A stretch of DNA of 42,148 nucleotides from an uncultured SAR86 cluster bacterium. Lineage in GTDB: Bacteria; Pseudomonadota; Gammaproteobacteria; Magnimaribacterales; AG-339-G14. Under the pieces are notes generated by a model. That model was given only the letters and a program-made list of their open reading frames with translations, searched no databases and was not told the origin of the DNA. Location: positions 1 through 42,148 of the forward strand of contig CACBOY010000010.1 in the NCBI GenBank assembly GCA_902540995.1, in the 5' to 3' direction. The position numbers and the translations under genes are program-made. Within the stretch, counting starts at the first letter, position 1, and each line of letters opens with the position of its first letter. Of the stretch, positions 8,003-18,990 are shown one piece after another.

Positions 8003-8635
8003 CTAAAGTAACTCTATTTCTAATGAAGTAAAACTTTCTTTGACGCTGGGTAAGTCTTGCATCCTTTCAATATAGTCAAAAAGAGGTTTTGATGCTTTAT
8101 TGTTAGGAATTTTAATTTGATGATGATCAAGTCTTAAAAGAATTGGAATAATTACAGCATCCAAGACTGAAAACTCATCGTTTCTGAAGAATTTTTTATT
8201 GTCAAACATAGCCAAAGAGTTTGAAATATTTTTTTGTAAGTCGTTTCTTGCTTTTGTAATTTGTGGTTTTGAAGAATTTGTATTTTCAAGAACATCTAAA
8301 TTTTCAGCCCAGTCCTTTTCAATTCTTTGAAGGATTAATCTAAATTGAGCTCTAGAAACTGGGTAAACAGGTAAAAGAGGTGGGTGAGGAAATCTTTCAT
8401 CAAGATATTCAACAATCAAACCAGAGTGATACAAGGAAAGTTCTCTGTCTACTAAAAGAGGCAAATGTCCATCAGGGTTTATCTCTAAAATTTCCTTAGG
8501 AAGATCATCTTTACTGAGCACCTCCAAATTGCAAGTTATTCCTTTCTCAGCAATTACAATCCTAACTTTCTGAGATCTATGTCCAATATCATCATGGAAC
8601 AAAACCATAGCAGACCTGTTGCTTAGAAGACTCAT
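8003..8635 (-). CDS. sspA: Stringent starvation protein A (GST fold)
   Basis: RNA-polymerase-associated protein of the glutathione-S-transferase fold that modulates transcription under starvation and acid stress. The 210-residue product has the N-terminal thioredoxin-like half (about 9-85) with VRIVIAEKGI, NPDGHLPLLVDRELSLYHSG and the interface block YLDERFPHPPLLP, followed by the helical half. As in SspA generally, the catalytic Ser/Tyr/Cys expected of active GSTs is not evident. It lies just downstream of the cytochrome bc1 genes as in Pseudomonas; its usual partner sspB is absent here because lpoA is next and convergent. Confidence 0.93.
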   Translation of the reverse strand: MSLLSNRSAMVLFHDDIGHRSQKVRIVIAEKGITCNLEVLSKDDLPKEILEINPDGHLPLLVDRELSLYHSGLIVEYLDERFPHPPLLPVYPVSRAQFRLILQRIEKDWAENLDVLENTNSSKPQITKARNDLQKNISNSLAMFDNKKFFRNDEFSVLDAVIIPILLRLDHHQIKIPNNKASKPLFDYIERMQDLPSVKESFTSLEIELL

Positions 8636-8639
8636 AAAA

Positions 8640-9302
8640 CTATTTTAAATCTTTTTTAAATTCTCTATATGTCATATAAGCAAAAGCGGTAAAAATTATC
8701 AAAAAAAGTAACACATAAGTCCCAATTCTTTTGCGTTGCTCTGCAGAAGGATCTGCCACATATGTCATGAAGTTGGTTAAATCATATATGACTTGATCAT
8801 ATTGGCTTTCGGAAAGATTATTCTGCATGTCTTCTAAAACGTGCGGCATATTTACATTTTGATAAACTCTGTTATTTACTCCGTAAGGTCTAGAAGAGTC
8901 GGGATAATAATTTCTTAAGTAAGTATATATCCAATCAGGCCTTCTCAATCTGGCCTCTAAAGTGAGATCAGGAGGATAAGCCCCAAGCCAATTTATTGCA
9001 TCTTCTTTAGTCAAACTTATCTCCATAAGTTCCCCTATTTTTGAACCATCAAAAATTAAATTATTCTCATACATTTCCAAAGGAATGAGTAAGTCTTCGG
9101 CAACCCTTTTGTATCTAGAATACTTAAGGGAGTGACAGCCGTAACAATAATTCATGTAAGTAGATAAGCCTCTTTGCAAAGAAGCTTTATCTGAAACATC
9201 AGCTTCGAAGTAATCACACTCCATAGAACCGCATCGGTATTCTCCTGCAGAAAAGATAAAGAAAGACGAGGTTATGATTGTGAGATAAAAAAGGGTTTTC
9301 AA
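8640..9302 (-). CDS. petC: Cytochrome c1 of the bc1 complex
   Basis: Membrane-anchored c-type cytochrome that passes electrons from the Rieske protein to a soluble or membrane cytochrome c. I chose the TTG that overlaps the petB stop as TTGA because GGAGA lies six bases upstream (9309-9313) and translation begins directly with a Sec signal peptide ([20 protein letters not shown]). A longer form from an ATG at 9338 is possible but adds a charged, cysteine-containing extension inside petB. The 220-residue product has the haem motif C53-Y-G-C56-H57, an axial-ligand candidate Met152 in NMPHVL, and a C-terminal membrane anchor at about 194-212. Confidence 0.95.
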   Translation of the reverse strand: MKTLFYLTIITSSFFIFSAGEYRCGSMECDYFEADVSDKASLQRGLSTYMNYCYGCHSLKYSRYKRVAEDLLIPLEMYENNLIFDGSKIGELMEISLTKEDAINWLGAYPPDLTLEARLRRPDWIYTYLRNYYPDSSRPYGVNNRVYQNVNMPHVLEDMQNNLSESQYDQVIYDLTNFMTYVADPSAEQRKRIGTYVLLFLIIFTAFAYMTYREFKKDLK

Positions 9303-10555
9303 GCTGTATCTCCGACACGCTCTGGAACAGGTTTGCATTTCTCAAATCTCGTATAAAAAGGCATCAAGAGAAAATAGGCAAAATAAAGAAAGGTAAAAAC
9401 TTTCGCAAGCATATTCTTAGTCTCTGTAGGAGGGACAGATCCAAGATATGCTAAGACGAAGAAACTAATCACAAAACCAGCTAGAAAAACTTTACTGAAG
9501 ATACCTTTATACTTTATTGATTTGACCGGGCTTCTGTCTAACCAAGGTAAAGCTGCAAAAATTGCAATTCCCGCGGCCATAACTACAAAACCCAGAAATT
9601 TAGCGGTTAATCCAAATAGAGGGAAATCTATTGCTCTTAGCATTGCGTAAAATGGAGTGTAGTACCAAGATGGAACAATATGAGCTGGAGTAGATAGTGG
9701 ATTAGCTGGCTCATAGTTAACGTACTCGATGATATATCCTCCCCCTTCTGGGAAGAAAAATATCACTGTGCAAAAAATTAATAAAAACACTCCCAATGCA
9801 TAGAAATCGTGAGTTATGTCATATGGAAAGAAAGGCTTGGCATCCAATGGAACTCCATCCTGATCTGTATGTTTTTTAACATCTATGCCGTCTGGATTAT
9901 TGGAGCCAATTTCATGAAGGGCTAAAATGTGAAAGAAAACAACCGCAATAATTAAAATAGGTAGTAAAACTACATGAAATGCAAAAAGTCTCGATAAAGT
10001 AATTCCTGAGACTATGTAATCACCTCTGATCCAGATAGCAAGATCTTCGCCAAAGTAAGGAATAGAACCCACCAGAGATATAATTACTTGTGCAGCCCAA
10101 AATGACATTTGTCCCCAGGGAAGGACATAACCTGTAAAACCTTCTGCGCATAGAAGAACATAAACAAACCATCCACCAACCCAAATTAATTCTCTTGGCT
10201 TCTGATATGAACCATACATCATGCCTCTAAACATATGCAGATAAATCAATGCAAAAAATGCTGATGCACCGCCGGCATGCATGTATCTGATAAGCCAACC
10301 ATAATCTACATCCCGCATAATATATTCAATTGAAGAAAATGCTCCTTCTGCTGTATTGGTATAATTCATCATCAACCACAAACCGGTTAGAATCTGCATT
10401 ACCAAAACAATCAATAAAAGAAAGCCAAACAAATACCAAATATTTATGTTGGAAGGAGAATAATATTTAGAAAGATGCCTTTCGAAAAGGTCGATTACGG
10501 GAAACCTTTTATCAACCCAATCAAGGCTTTTTTTACCTATAGTGTTTTCGCTCAT
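9299..10555 (-). CDS. petB: Cytochrome b of the bc1 complex
   Basis: Integral membrane subunit holding haems bL and bH and both quinone sites; it oxidises ubiquinol and pumps charge across the inner membrane. The 418-residue product is the full-length bacterial type with about eight membrane helices. Visible hallmarks are the haem-ligand helices ([22 protein letters not shown] and the [17 protein letters not shown] region), the [12 protein letters not shown] block, and PEGGGY, the bacterial counterpart of the PEWY loop at the Qo site. Its ATG overlaps the petA stop by one base and its stop overlaps petC, so the three genes form one translationally coupled operon. Confidence 0.98.
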   Translation of the reverse strand: MSENTIGKKSLDWVDKRFPVIDLFERHLSKYYSPSNINIWYLFGFLLLIVLVMQILTGLWLMMNYTNTAEGAFSSIEYIMRDVDYGWLIRYMHAGGASAFFALIYLHMFRGMMYGSYQKPRELIWVGGWFVYVLLCAEGFTGYVLPWGQMSFWAAQVIISLVGSIPYFGEDLAIWIRGDYIVSGITLSRLFAFHVVLLPILIIAVVFFHILALHEIGSNNPDGIDVKKHTDQDGVPLDAKPFFPYDITHDFYALGVFLLIFCTVIFFFPEGGGYIIEYVNYEPANPLSTPAHIVPSWYYTPFYAMLRAIDFPLFGLTAKFLGFVVMAAGIAIFAALPWLDRSPVKSIKYKGIFSKVFLAGFVISFFVLAYLGSVPPTETKNMLAKVFTFLYFAYFLLMPFYTRFEKCKPVPERVGDTA

Positions 10556-11148
10556 TAACTTACTCCGTCTGAACCGATAACCAATAAGTTATCTTTTTCA
10601 AAAAAATGTGGAGGCACAACTAAATTCGTAGGAGCTGGAACATTTGCATAAACTCTTCCGACCAAATCAAATTTCGAACCATGACAAGGACAAAAAAATC
10701 CTCCCTGCCAATTTGAATCAAAATCCTCTGGCTTTGCTTCTGGGTAATACTTTGGAGCGCAGCCCAAATGGGTACAAACTCCGGTCAAAACTGCAATTCC
10801 TTTTTTTCTAGACCTTATCTCATTTTTCGCGTATTCCGGTTGAGAGGGATCATCCATATCAGGGTCAGCTAGCCTTTCAAGATTTTTTGTTATGAAATTT
10901 GTATTTTCTTCAGGAATGTTTACGACGAAAACAGGTCTTCCTCTCCATTCAACAGTCATCATTTCTCCAGGAAGTAACTTTGAAACATCAACTTTAACAG
11001 GCGCACCTGCTGCCTCGGCTTTAGCACTAGGTTTAAAGGCACTAACAAATGGTATCGCCGTAAAAAATGCTCCGATAATTCCTAGGAATGAAGTTGTATA
11101 TGTGAGAAATTTCCTTCTACCAGGATTAGGAGGACTTTTGGGTTGCAT
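10555..11148 (-). CDS. petA: Rieske iron-sulfur subunit of the bc1 complex
   Basis: [2Fe-2S] protein that takes the first electron from ubiquinol at the Qo site. The 197-residue product has a twin-arginine-type leader ([14 protein letters not shown], about 10-23) that also acts as membrane anchor, then the cluster-binding motifs C125-T-H-L-G-C130 and C153-P-C-H-G-S158, where C125/H127 and C153/H156 ligate the cluster and C130/C155 form the usual disulfide. It is the first gene of the bc1 operon and follows rpsI by three bases, so it is probably transcribed with the ribosomal genes. Confidence 0.98.
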   Translation of the reverse strand: MQPKSPPNPGRRKFLTYTTSFLGIIGAFFTAIPFVSAFKPSAKAEAAGAPVKVDVSKLLPGEMMTVEWRGRPVFVVNIPEENTNFITKNLERLADPDMDDPSQPEYAKNEIRSRKKGIAVLTGVCTHLGCAPKYYPEAKPEDFDSNWQGGFFCPCHGSKFDLVGRVYANVPAPTNLVVPPHFFEKDNLLVIGSDGVS

Positions 11149-11151
11149 ATT

Positions 11152-11541
11152 TTATCTTTTGCTGAATTGAGGTGCTTTTCTTGCTTTTCTTAATCCAACT
11201 TTTTTTCTTTCCACTTTTCTTGAATCTCTTGTTAAATAGCCTGCGGACTTTAATGCTCCTCTGAATTCACTATTCTTTTTTTCCAGCGCTCTTGAAATAC
11301 CATGTCTTATAGCGCCAGCCTGACCAAAGGAACCTCCACCAGAAACTTTAATTTTGAAATCAAATTTCTGATCACATTCTAAAAGTTTAAGTGGCTGTTT
11401 AACCAGTATTTTAGCTACTTCTCTTCCGAAGTATTCTTCTAAAGGTAGATCATTTATTAATATGTTTCCAGAGCCTTCATATAGGTAAACTCTAGCAGTT
11501 GCACTTTTTCGTCTTCCTGTTGCATAAATTGCTTCTGACAT
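11152..11541 (-). CDS. rpsI: 30S ribosomal protein S9
   Basis: Small-subunit protein whose C-terminal tail reaches into the P site. The family N-terminus ([20 protein letters not shown]) fixes the start at this ATG; an upstream in-frame ATG would add twelve residues encoded inside rplM. The 129-residue product contains [19 protein letters not shown] and ends in the basic tail RKAPQFSKR, whose terminal KR is the conserved tRNA-contacting end. It follows rplM by four bases in the standard pair. Confidence 0.97.
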   Translation of the reverse strand: MSEAIYATGRRKSATARVYLYEGSGNILINDLPLEEYFGREVAKILVKQPLKLLECDQKFDFKIKVSGGGSFGQAGAIRHGISRALEKKNSEFRGALKSAGYLTRDSRKVERKKVGLRKARKAPQFSKR

Positions 11542-11545
11542 ATTT

Positions 11546-11974
11546 CTAAATAGATAATTCCTTAGGTTGCTGTCCAATATGAGGATGAACTGAACCAGAA
11601 TAAACTTTTAACTTTTTAATTATCTGATTAGCAAGTTTGTTTTTAGGAAGCATTCCTTTAACAGCTTTTTCAATTATTTTTTCGGGAGAATCTTCTTGCA
11701 TCTTTTCAAAAGATTTTGTCTTGAGTCCTCCAGGATAGCCGGTATGATGATAATAGTTTTTTTGAGAAAATTTATTACCAGTTACCTTAATTTTTTCAGC
11801 ATTAACAACAACTACAAAGTCACCTAAGTCTGCATTTGGAGAATACTGAGCTTTGTTTTTACCTGAGAGAATTGTTGCTATTTTCACAGCCAATCTCCCT
11901 AAAACTTTGTCCTCAGCATCAACAAGATGCCAAATTTTTTGGACATTGTTGCTCTTATAACTCTTAGTTTCCAT
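11546..11974 (-). CDS. rplM: 50S ribosomal protein L13
   Basis: Early-assembly large-subunit protein. The 142-residue length is standard, with [19 protein letters not shown] near the start, the [16 protein letters not shown] block, the HHTGYPGG segment and the MLPKNKLA motif near 110. It is the first gene of a long minus-strand unit rplM-rpsI-petA-petB-petC-sspA, divergent from the protease gene with a 57-base gap that must hold both promoters. A plausible minus-strand -10 (TATCAT) is visible in that gap, without a clear -35. Confidence 0.97.
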   Translation of the reverse strand: METKSYKSNNVQKIWHLVDAEDKVLGRLAVKIATILSGKNKAQYSPNADLGDFVVVVNAEKIKVTGNKFSQKNYYHHTGYPGGLKTKSFEKMQEDSPEKIIEKAVKGMLPKNKLANQIIKKLKVYSGSVHPHIGQQPKELSI

Positions 11975-12014
11975 AAATAAGTTTCGAAAGTCGAGAATGA
12001 TAACTCAGAGAGGT

Positions 12015-12020
12015 TATAAT
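12015..12020 (+). promoter_or_regulatory. Probable -10 box of the DegS-like protease gene
   Basis: A perfect TATAAT ends 11 bases before the ATG. A possible -35, TCGAGA at 11991-11996, is 18 bases upstream and matches four of six consensus positions. Transcription would start about five bases before the ATG, leaving no room for a ribosome binding site. Confidence 0.5.
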
Positions 12021-12031
12021 TGCTATTACCA

Positions 12032-12805
12032 ATGATCAAAAAAAGTTATTTTGTCATATCTTTATGGGTAGTATTAGGAGCCATATCTGCTTTAATTTTT
12101 TCTAGTTTTTATGGCAAAACAGATATCTATATACCTATCTATCATGATATTTCGAATGTACTCGAAAGAACTTCCCCTTCAGTTGTAAATATTTGGACGA
12201 TAAAAAAATGGAAGGCATGGCAAGAACAATCTAATGAATTTGGATTTAAATTCAACAGACGAGTTGTAAAAACCGGCCTTTTTCCTAATGGATCGGGAGT
12301 TGTTATTGAAAAAGGTCTAATAGTTACAAACTTTCACGTTATAAGTGATGCTTTCAATCAAAATCAAGAATTAATAGTAGAAAATCATTTAGGGAAAACA
12401 GTTAAAACTCAAATTTTAGGATTTGATTCAGAAGCAGATATTGCAGTTTTAGGAATTATTGATTCGATCAATCTAAAGCCCTTTAAAATAAGAAAAAACA
12501 TAGATCAGGTTAAAGTTGGAGAGTCTGTAATTGCAATTGGTAATCCTCAAGGATTAGGGCAATCATTCAGTAAGGGTATTGTTAGCGCCATAAACAGAAC
12601 TTTCCAAGATAAAAAAGGAAATTTTATCCAAACCGATGCATCAATAAATCCAGGAAACTCTGGTGGTGCATTAATTGATGATAAAGGAAGGTTACTAGGC
12701 GTGGTAAATGTAATTAGGTCTACTTCTGGAGGAAATCAGGGGTTAAATTTTGCTATTCCTGTCGATACAGTAATTGAAGTCTTCAATTCAATTATAGACA
12801 AGTAG
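12032..12805 (+). CDS. DegS/AlgW-type membrane-anchored serine protease lacking a PDZ domain
   Basis: Trypsin-like periplasmic protease of the HtrA family, held in the inner membrane by one N-terminal helix (about 8-26). The catalytic triad is visible: H102 in TNFHVISDA, D136 in SEADIAVLG, and S210 in NPGNSGGAL. The 257-residue product ends just after the protease barrel (GLNFAIPVDTVIEV), so the PDZ domain that lets DegS sense unfolded porins is absent. The sequence beyond the stop shows no PDZ remnant. In Pseudomonas algW sits near hisD and murA, which supports a DegS/AlgW origin. A TTG twelve bases upstream is a less likely start. How it would be switched on without PDZ is unknown. Confidence 0.85.
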   Translation: MIKKSYFVISLWVVLGAISALIFSSFYGKTDIYIPIYHDISNVLERTSPSVVNIWTIKKWKAWQEQSNEFGFKFNRRVVKTGLFPNGSGVVIEKGLIVTNFHVISDAFNQNQELIVENHLGKTVKTQILGFDSEADIAVLGIIDSINLKPFKIRKNIDQVKVGESVIAIGNPQGLGQSFSKGIVSAINRTFQDKKGNFIQTDASINPGNSGGALIDDKGRLLGVVNVIRSTSGGNQGLNFAIPVDTVIEVFNSIIDK

Positions 12806-12808
12806 TAT

Positions 12809-14113
12809 CTATTTGCGCCTAAGCTTCAAGGCATACGCATGTCCATGCAAACCTTCAAGCTCTGCTAAAAATATTGAATGATCAAGCAGTTCATTATATC
12901 TAGCCTTATTCTTAATGGATTTAATTTCTGTTACCGAGGTTCTCACTAAAAAGTCTTCGATACTAACAGGCGAACTAAATCTGGCAGCAGAATTTGTTGG
13001 AATTACATGACTGGGTCCTGCAGCATAATCTCCTAGGACAGCTGTATTGTTTTCTCCAACAAAAATAGCTCCAGCAATGAATCTTTTTAATAATGACTCT
13101 TTAAAATTTTTGTAAATAATTTGTAAATGTTCTGGACCTACAAGATTATTGATTTCAATTGCTTCTTCTAAATTTTTAACCTGTATAAACATTGAATTTT
13201 TTTCTAAAGCGGTTTTTATTGTTTTTCCCCTTGGAGCCTCAGTAACTTGTCGTTCAAGTTCTTTAAACAAATCCCTTAATCCTCCTTTTCCAATTTGAAT
13301 AAAAATACATTTGGAGTCTTCTCCATGCTCGGCTTGGGCAATTAGATCAGCAGCTAATTGTTCAAATCCTTTTTTCTTATCAGAAATAATTAATACCTCA
13401 GATGGGCCAGCAAATGAATCTATGCCTACATCTCCAAATACCTGTCTTTTTGCTTCTGCAACATAGTTATTCCCAGGACCAAAGATTTTATCTGACTTTG
13501 ATATCGACTCTGTCCCATAGGCCATAGCGGCTATTGCATGTGCTCCACCGAAATTATAAGCATTAGTTATTCCTGCTAGATGAGCAGTCCCTAACATTAA
13601 TGTTTTTGCTTTCTCGGAAGAACTAGGAAAAAAAAGGTTAATCTCTTTTGAACCTGCCACTCCTGCAACTAATGCAGTCATAAGAATAGAGGATGGATAA
13701 ACAGCTTTGCCTCCAGGAGCATAAAGACCAATTCTGTCTATTGGTTTATGGATTTGACCTAATAAATTAAATATCCCATCCTTTGTTTTTAAATCACTTA
13801 TCTTTATTGCTTTATGAAAATTTATTATTCTTTTCTTAATGAAATTTAAGTTTTTCTTGATTGCATTGTCTAACTTTTCATAATTTTTTTTTAAATCAGA
13901 CTTATTGAAAGAGGCTTCTGTAACTGTTTTAAATTCTGTCTTATCAATTTTGTTAGAAATCTTTATTAATGCTTTATCACCATTTTTTTTTACATTAAGT
14001 ATTATTTTTCGAACAGTTTCTTTAACGTTAACAGCCTGATTTCTAAATTTACTCTGCAATAAGTATTTTTTGGCGACAGGAAAAGATAATATCTTAATTT
14101 TTAAAGTTTTCAT
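12809..14113 (-). CDS. hisD: Histidinol dehydrogenase
   Basis: Zinc-dependent enzyme that performs the last two steps of histidine synthesis, oxidising L-histidinol to L-histidine with two NAD+. The 434-residue product has the family blocks IGLYAPGGKAVYPSS, FGPGNNYVAEAKRQVFGDVGIDSFAGPSE, DLIAQAEHGEDS (a metal-ligand region), GPEHLQI and the C-terminal AELEGLHGHAYALKLR. The start overlaps hisG by 20 bases, a large overlap that suggests tight coupling. It converges with the protease gene at a three-base gap. hisC, which usually follows in Pseudomonas, is not here. Confidence 0.98.
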   Translation of the reverse strand: MKTLKIKILSFPVAKKYLLQSKFRNQAVNVKETVRKIILNVKKNGDKALIKISNKIDKTEFKTVTEASFNKSDLKKNYEKLDNAIKKNLNFIKKRIINFHKAIKISDLKTKDGIFNLLGQIHKPIDRIGLYAPGGKAVYPSSILMTALVAGVAGSKEINLFFPSSSEKAKTLMLGTAHLAGITNAYNFGGAHAIAAMAYGTESISKSDKIFGPGNNYVAEAKRQVFGDVGIDSFAGPSEVLIISDKKKGFEQLAADLIAQAEHGEDSKCIFIQIGKGGLRDLFKELERQVTEAPRGKTIKTALEKNSMFIQVKNLEEAIEINNLVGPEHLQIIYKNFKESLLKRFIAGAIFVGENNTAVLGDYAAGPSHVIPTNSAARFSSPVSIEDFLVRTSVTEIKSIKNKARYNELLDHSIFLAELEGLHGHAYALKLRRK

Positions 14114-14716
14114 TTAGAGCATTTTTCATGGAAATAATTAATTTTTCTATCTTTTGATTATTTGTTTTGAAAGAGGATTTGTTAATGATTAATCTAGTTG
14201 AAATGTCTTGGATCACCTCCAATTCAGACAATCCATTATCTTTAAGAGTGTTACCTGTTTGAACAAGATCAACAATATAATCTGAAAGCCCGAGAATTGG
14301 TGCTATTTCTATTGCGCCTTTTAATTTTATTATTTCTACGTTTTGCATTTTTGAAGCAAAAAAAGCTTTTGCAGATACTGGATATTTAGTAGCTACTATC
14401 GGTTTGTTTGAATTAGTTACTTGCTTATATGAGGCTAAAGAAAGACGACACTTGCCTAATCCTAAATCTAAAGATTCATAAAAATTTTCTTCATCTTCAA
14501 TCTCGTTTAGAACATCTTTCCCAACAAACCCCATGTCTGCAATGCCTTTATTGACAAACTTTGGAATGTCCCAAGACCTAAGGATTGCAACTTTGATATC
14601 TTTTACAGAAGTATCCATAACCAGTTTTCTTGATGAGTCTTCAAAAGATATGCCTATCAACTCCAATAGATTTCTAATTTCTTTAAGTAATCTTCCTTTT
14701 GGTAAAACAATTAACA

Positions 14717-14717
<1 letters not shown>
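14094..14717 (-). CDS. hisG: ATP phosphoribosyltransferase, short form
   Basis: Catalyses the first step of histidine synthesis, joining ATP and PRPP. The 207-residue product has LPKGRLL at the start, ADMGFVGKDVL, LGLGKCRLSLA, and the PRPP-binding block DYIVDLVQTGNTLKDNGL. It lacks the C-terminal regulatory domain of the long E. coli form, so it is the HisG-S type, which elsewhere needs HisZ for activity and feedback control; hisZ is not in this window. The ATG shares one base with the murA stop (TAATG). Confidence 0.96.
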
Positions 14718-16605
<1,888 letters not shown>

Positions 16606-16640
16606 TTATAATCGGATTTAAAGAGCCTAGTCTACTACAG

Positions 16641-16646
16641 GATAAT
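16641..16646 (+). promoter_or_regulatory. Possible -10 box of kdsD
   Basis: GATAAT ends nine bases before the kdsD ATG in the 50-base gap shared with divergent mlaC. A weak TTTAAA lies 18 bases further upstream. No ribosome binding site is visible, so the transcript may have almost no leader. Confidence 0.4.
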
Positions 16647-16655
16647 TAATCACAG

Positions 16656-17633
16656 ATGAAAAAACCAAAAAAAATTAATTTTTTTGCAATTGGTAAAAAA
16701 GTAATTTCAAACGAAATTGATGCTCTTCAAGAGGTTTCTTCGGGTATTTCCAAAAATGAATTCAATAACGTTTGTAACTTTTTATTAGAAACAAAAGGAA
16801 ATTTAATTTTTTTAGGCATAGGTAAGTCAGGAAAGGTATCTGAAAAAATATCAGCTACTCTTTCTAGCCTTGGAAAACCTTCTTTTTATATAAATGCCGC
16901 CGAGGCTAGTCATGGAGATCTTGGTGCCATAACAAAAAAAGATTCATTAATTATTTTCTCTTACTCAGGTGAGACGGAAGAATTGGTTGATCTTCTGCCA
17001 AATCTTAAACAAAAAAAAGTGAATATTTGTTCTGTTACCGGAAACAAAAAGTCCTCAATTGCACTTTCATCTAAAGCGCACATATCTTTGAATTTAAAAA
17101 AAGAGGCGGATATGCTAAATCTTGCCCCAACATCCAGCACGACTGCCATGATGATGATTGGAGATGCTATTTCTGTAGCTATAACAAACCACGAAGGTTT
17201 AAAAAGATCTGACTTTGGTGCAAATCATCCAGGAGGTAGTCTGGGTAAAAGTTTCATTAAGGTAAGAGAAATTATGATCAAAGAAAAAGACTTACCTTTT
17301 ATAGATGGAAATATTTCTATAATTGATGCAATGGAAAAAATATCAAAAAAAGGGTTTGGATTAGGTTTAATAAAAATTAAAGGTATCGTAAAAGGTATTT
17401 TTACAGATGGAGATTTAAGAAGAATGATAAACAATCGTATAGACCTTACATCAACACCTATAAAAGAAGTCATGACTAAAAATTTTAAATTTGTAAAGGA
17501 TGTTGATCTTGTCCTTGATGTTTCAAGGATAATGGAAGATCAAAAAATCTATTCATTAATAGTAAAGAATTCAAATAAAAAAATAACAGGTTTAATCAGA
17601 ATGCATGAAATTCTTTCAGCAAAAATAATTTGA
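16656..17633 (+). CDS. kdsD: Arabinose-5-phosphate isomerase KdsD
   Basis: Interconverts ribulose 5-phosphate and arabinose 5-phosphate, the first step to the Kdo sugar of lipopolysaccharide. The 325-residue product has an N-terminal SIS sugar-isomerase domain (about 40-180) with FLGIGKSGKVSEKI, INAAEASHGDLGAI, FSYSGETEEL and a zinc/active-site type segment FGANHPGGSLGK, followed by two CBS domains (about 205-325). It heads a plus-strand unit with lptC and lptB. In relatives kdsC follows; here it is missing. Confidence 0.95.
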   Translation: MKKPKKINFFAIGKKVISNEIDALQEVSSGISKNEFNNVCNFLLETKGNLIFLGIGKSGKVSEKISATLSSLGKPSFYINAAEASHGDLGAITKKDSLIIFSYSGETEELVDLLPNLKQKKVNICSVTGNKKSSIALSSKAHISLNLKKEADMLNLAPTSSTTAMMMIGDAISVAITNHEGLKRSDFGANHPGGSLGKSFIKVREIMIKEKDLPFIDGNISIIDAMEKISKKGFGLGLIKIKGIVKGIFTDGDLRRMINNRIDLTSTPIKEVMTKNFKFVKDVDLVLDVSRIMEDQKIYSLIVKNSNKKITGLIRMHEILSAKII

Positions 17634-18262
17634 TGCCAAAAAGCATTTTTGTATATTTAGTTGCTTTATTTTTTCTTATTGGTTCTGTCTTGTTCTTGTC
17701 TTCATTTTTTTTAAACTCATCATCTTCTGAGTTAATAAAACAAAATAATGAAATTATTTTTGAAGCAAAAAATATTTCTATTAATTTAGGCTTTAAAGAA
17801 AGTGATTTTATGTTAGAAGTAAATTCTTCAATGGTTAATTCTTTGAAAGATGAAAAAAATCTTTATGTTTACCAGCCAAAAATAGATATTTCGGGAAAAA
17901 ATACTTTTTTAAAAATAATTTCAAATAAGGGAACAATTGCTTACGATAAAAATATAGTGCAACTTGATAATAAGATTGAAATTTCTGGAAAGGTAAATGA
18001 AAAAGATATTTTAGGAAAAGCTAGTAATGTTGATATTGATCTTAATAAAAGAAACTTATCATCTGATGAATTAATCATTTTTATTGATGAATATGAAATT
18101 TCTTTGAAAGAAATTATTCTGAATGAAGATGAGATAGTTTTTAAAGGTAGCCCTGTATACCTTAAAGATAACAAAGGTTTAGAGACAGAAACGTCTATGG
18201 TGAAGTTAAAATCAAATGGAGAATTAATTTTTCCATCAAAACTTAATATTAAAAATTATTAA
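17633..18262 (+). CDS. lptC: LptC-like lipopolysaccharide transport protein
   Basis: Probable bitopic periplasmic bridge component that receives LPS from the LptB2FG transporter. One membrane helix (about 6-27) is followed by beta-rich repeats: 'SNKGTIAYDKNIVQLDNKI' resembles the LptC/LptA pattern 'A..g.y......i.L.G.V', and a second such unit follows. The 209-residue product is slightly longer than typical LptC and has an extra tail after VFKGSPVYLKDN that looks LptA-like. The start is the ATG that shares a base with the kdsD stop (TGATG). Position between kdsD and lptB supports the call; a separate lptA is not present. Confidence 0.78.
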   Translation: MPKSIFVYLVALFFLIGSVLFLSSFFLNSSSSELIKQNNEIIFEAKNISINLGFKESDFMLEVNSSMVNSLKDEKNLYVYQPKIDISGKNTFLKIISNKGTIAYDKNIVQLDNKIEISGKVNEKDILGKASNVDIDLNKRNLSSDELIIFIDEYEISLKEIILNEDEIVFKGSPVYLKDNKGLETETSMVKLKSNGELIFPSKLNIKNY

Positions 18263-18267
18263 TTAAA

Positions 18268-18981
18268 ATGCGTATTGATGGGAAAAAACTTAAAAAAGTT
18301 TCAAATAAAGTAAATATTCTCGAGAGTATAGATATTTCTATTTCCTCAGATTCTATATATGGCTTACTAGGTCCAAATGGAGCAGGTAAGACATCTTTGT
18401 TCTCTATTCTGGCTGGTTTGAGCAAACCTTCTGAAGGCGAAGTGCTCTATGATTCAAAAATAGTTAACAACCTAAGTTTTGAAAAAAGATCTGAATTAGG
18501 GGTTATTTACCTGCCTCAAGAGCCTTCAGTATTCAGAGAACTCACCGTTGAAGAAAATATAAAGGCTGCGCTTGAAGCAAAAAAAATTGAAAAAAAAGAA
18601 ATTGACAACAAATTTACTAAAATCTCTGAAGAACTTGATCTCATGAGCATCAAAACTCAAAAATGTAATTCTTTATCTGGAGGTCAAAGAAGAAGAGTTG
18701 AAATTGCTAGAGCAATTGCGTTAAACCCCAAACTTATATTGCTTGATGAGCCTTTTGCAGGAATTGATCCTTTGATAATAAATGAGATTAAGACTTTGAT
18801 TAAAAATCTAAAAGAAAAAGGTATAGGTGTTCTAATAAGTGATCACAATGTAAATGCTACTTTGGATATTTGTGATTACATTTATGTCATAAACGCAGGA
18901 AAAGTTATCGCTCAAGGGATTCCAAATGAAATTGTGCAAAATGAAATCGTCAGAAATGTTTATCTTGGGGAAGTGACTTAA
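18268..18981 (+). CDS. lptB: LPS export ABC transporter ATPase LptB
   Basis: Cytoplasmic ATPase dimer that powers LPS extraction from the inner membrane with LptF and LptG. The 237-residue product has Walker A GPNGAGKT (35-42), a Q-loop with YLPQEPSVFRELTVEENI, which is diagnostic for LptB, the signature LSGGQ (136-140), Walker B LILLDE (156-161), D-loop and the switch H193 in SDHNV. lptF/lptG are not in this window. It ends nine bases from convergent mreD. Confidence 0.96.
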   Translation: MRIDGKKLKKVSNKVNILESIDISISSDSIYGLLGPNGAGKTSLFSILAGLSKPSEGEVLYDSKIVNNLSFEKRSELGVIYLPQEPSVFRELTVEENIKAALEAKKIEKKEIDNKFTKISEELDLMSIKTQKCNSLSGGQRRRVEIARAIALNPKLILLDEPFAGIDPLIINEIKTLIKNLKEKGIGVLISDHNVNATLDICDYIYVINAGKVIAQGIPNEIVQNEIVRNVYLGEVT

Positions 18982-18990
18982 GCAAAATTT

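Noticed and set aside
9303..9338. Upstream ATG at 9338 as petC start
   Set aside because: It would add a Cys/Arg-rich extension before the signal peptide inside petB. The TTG at 9302 has GGAGA at ideal spacing.
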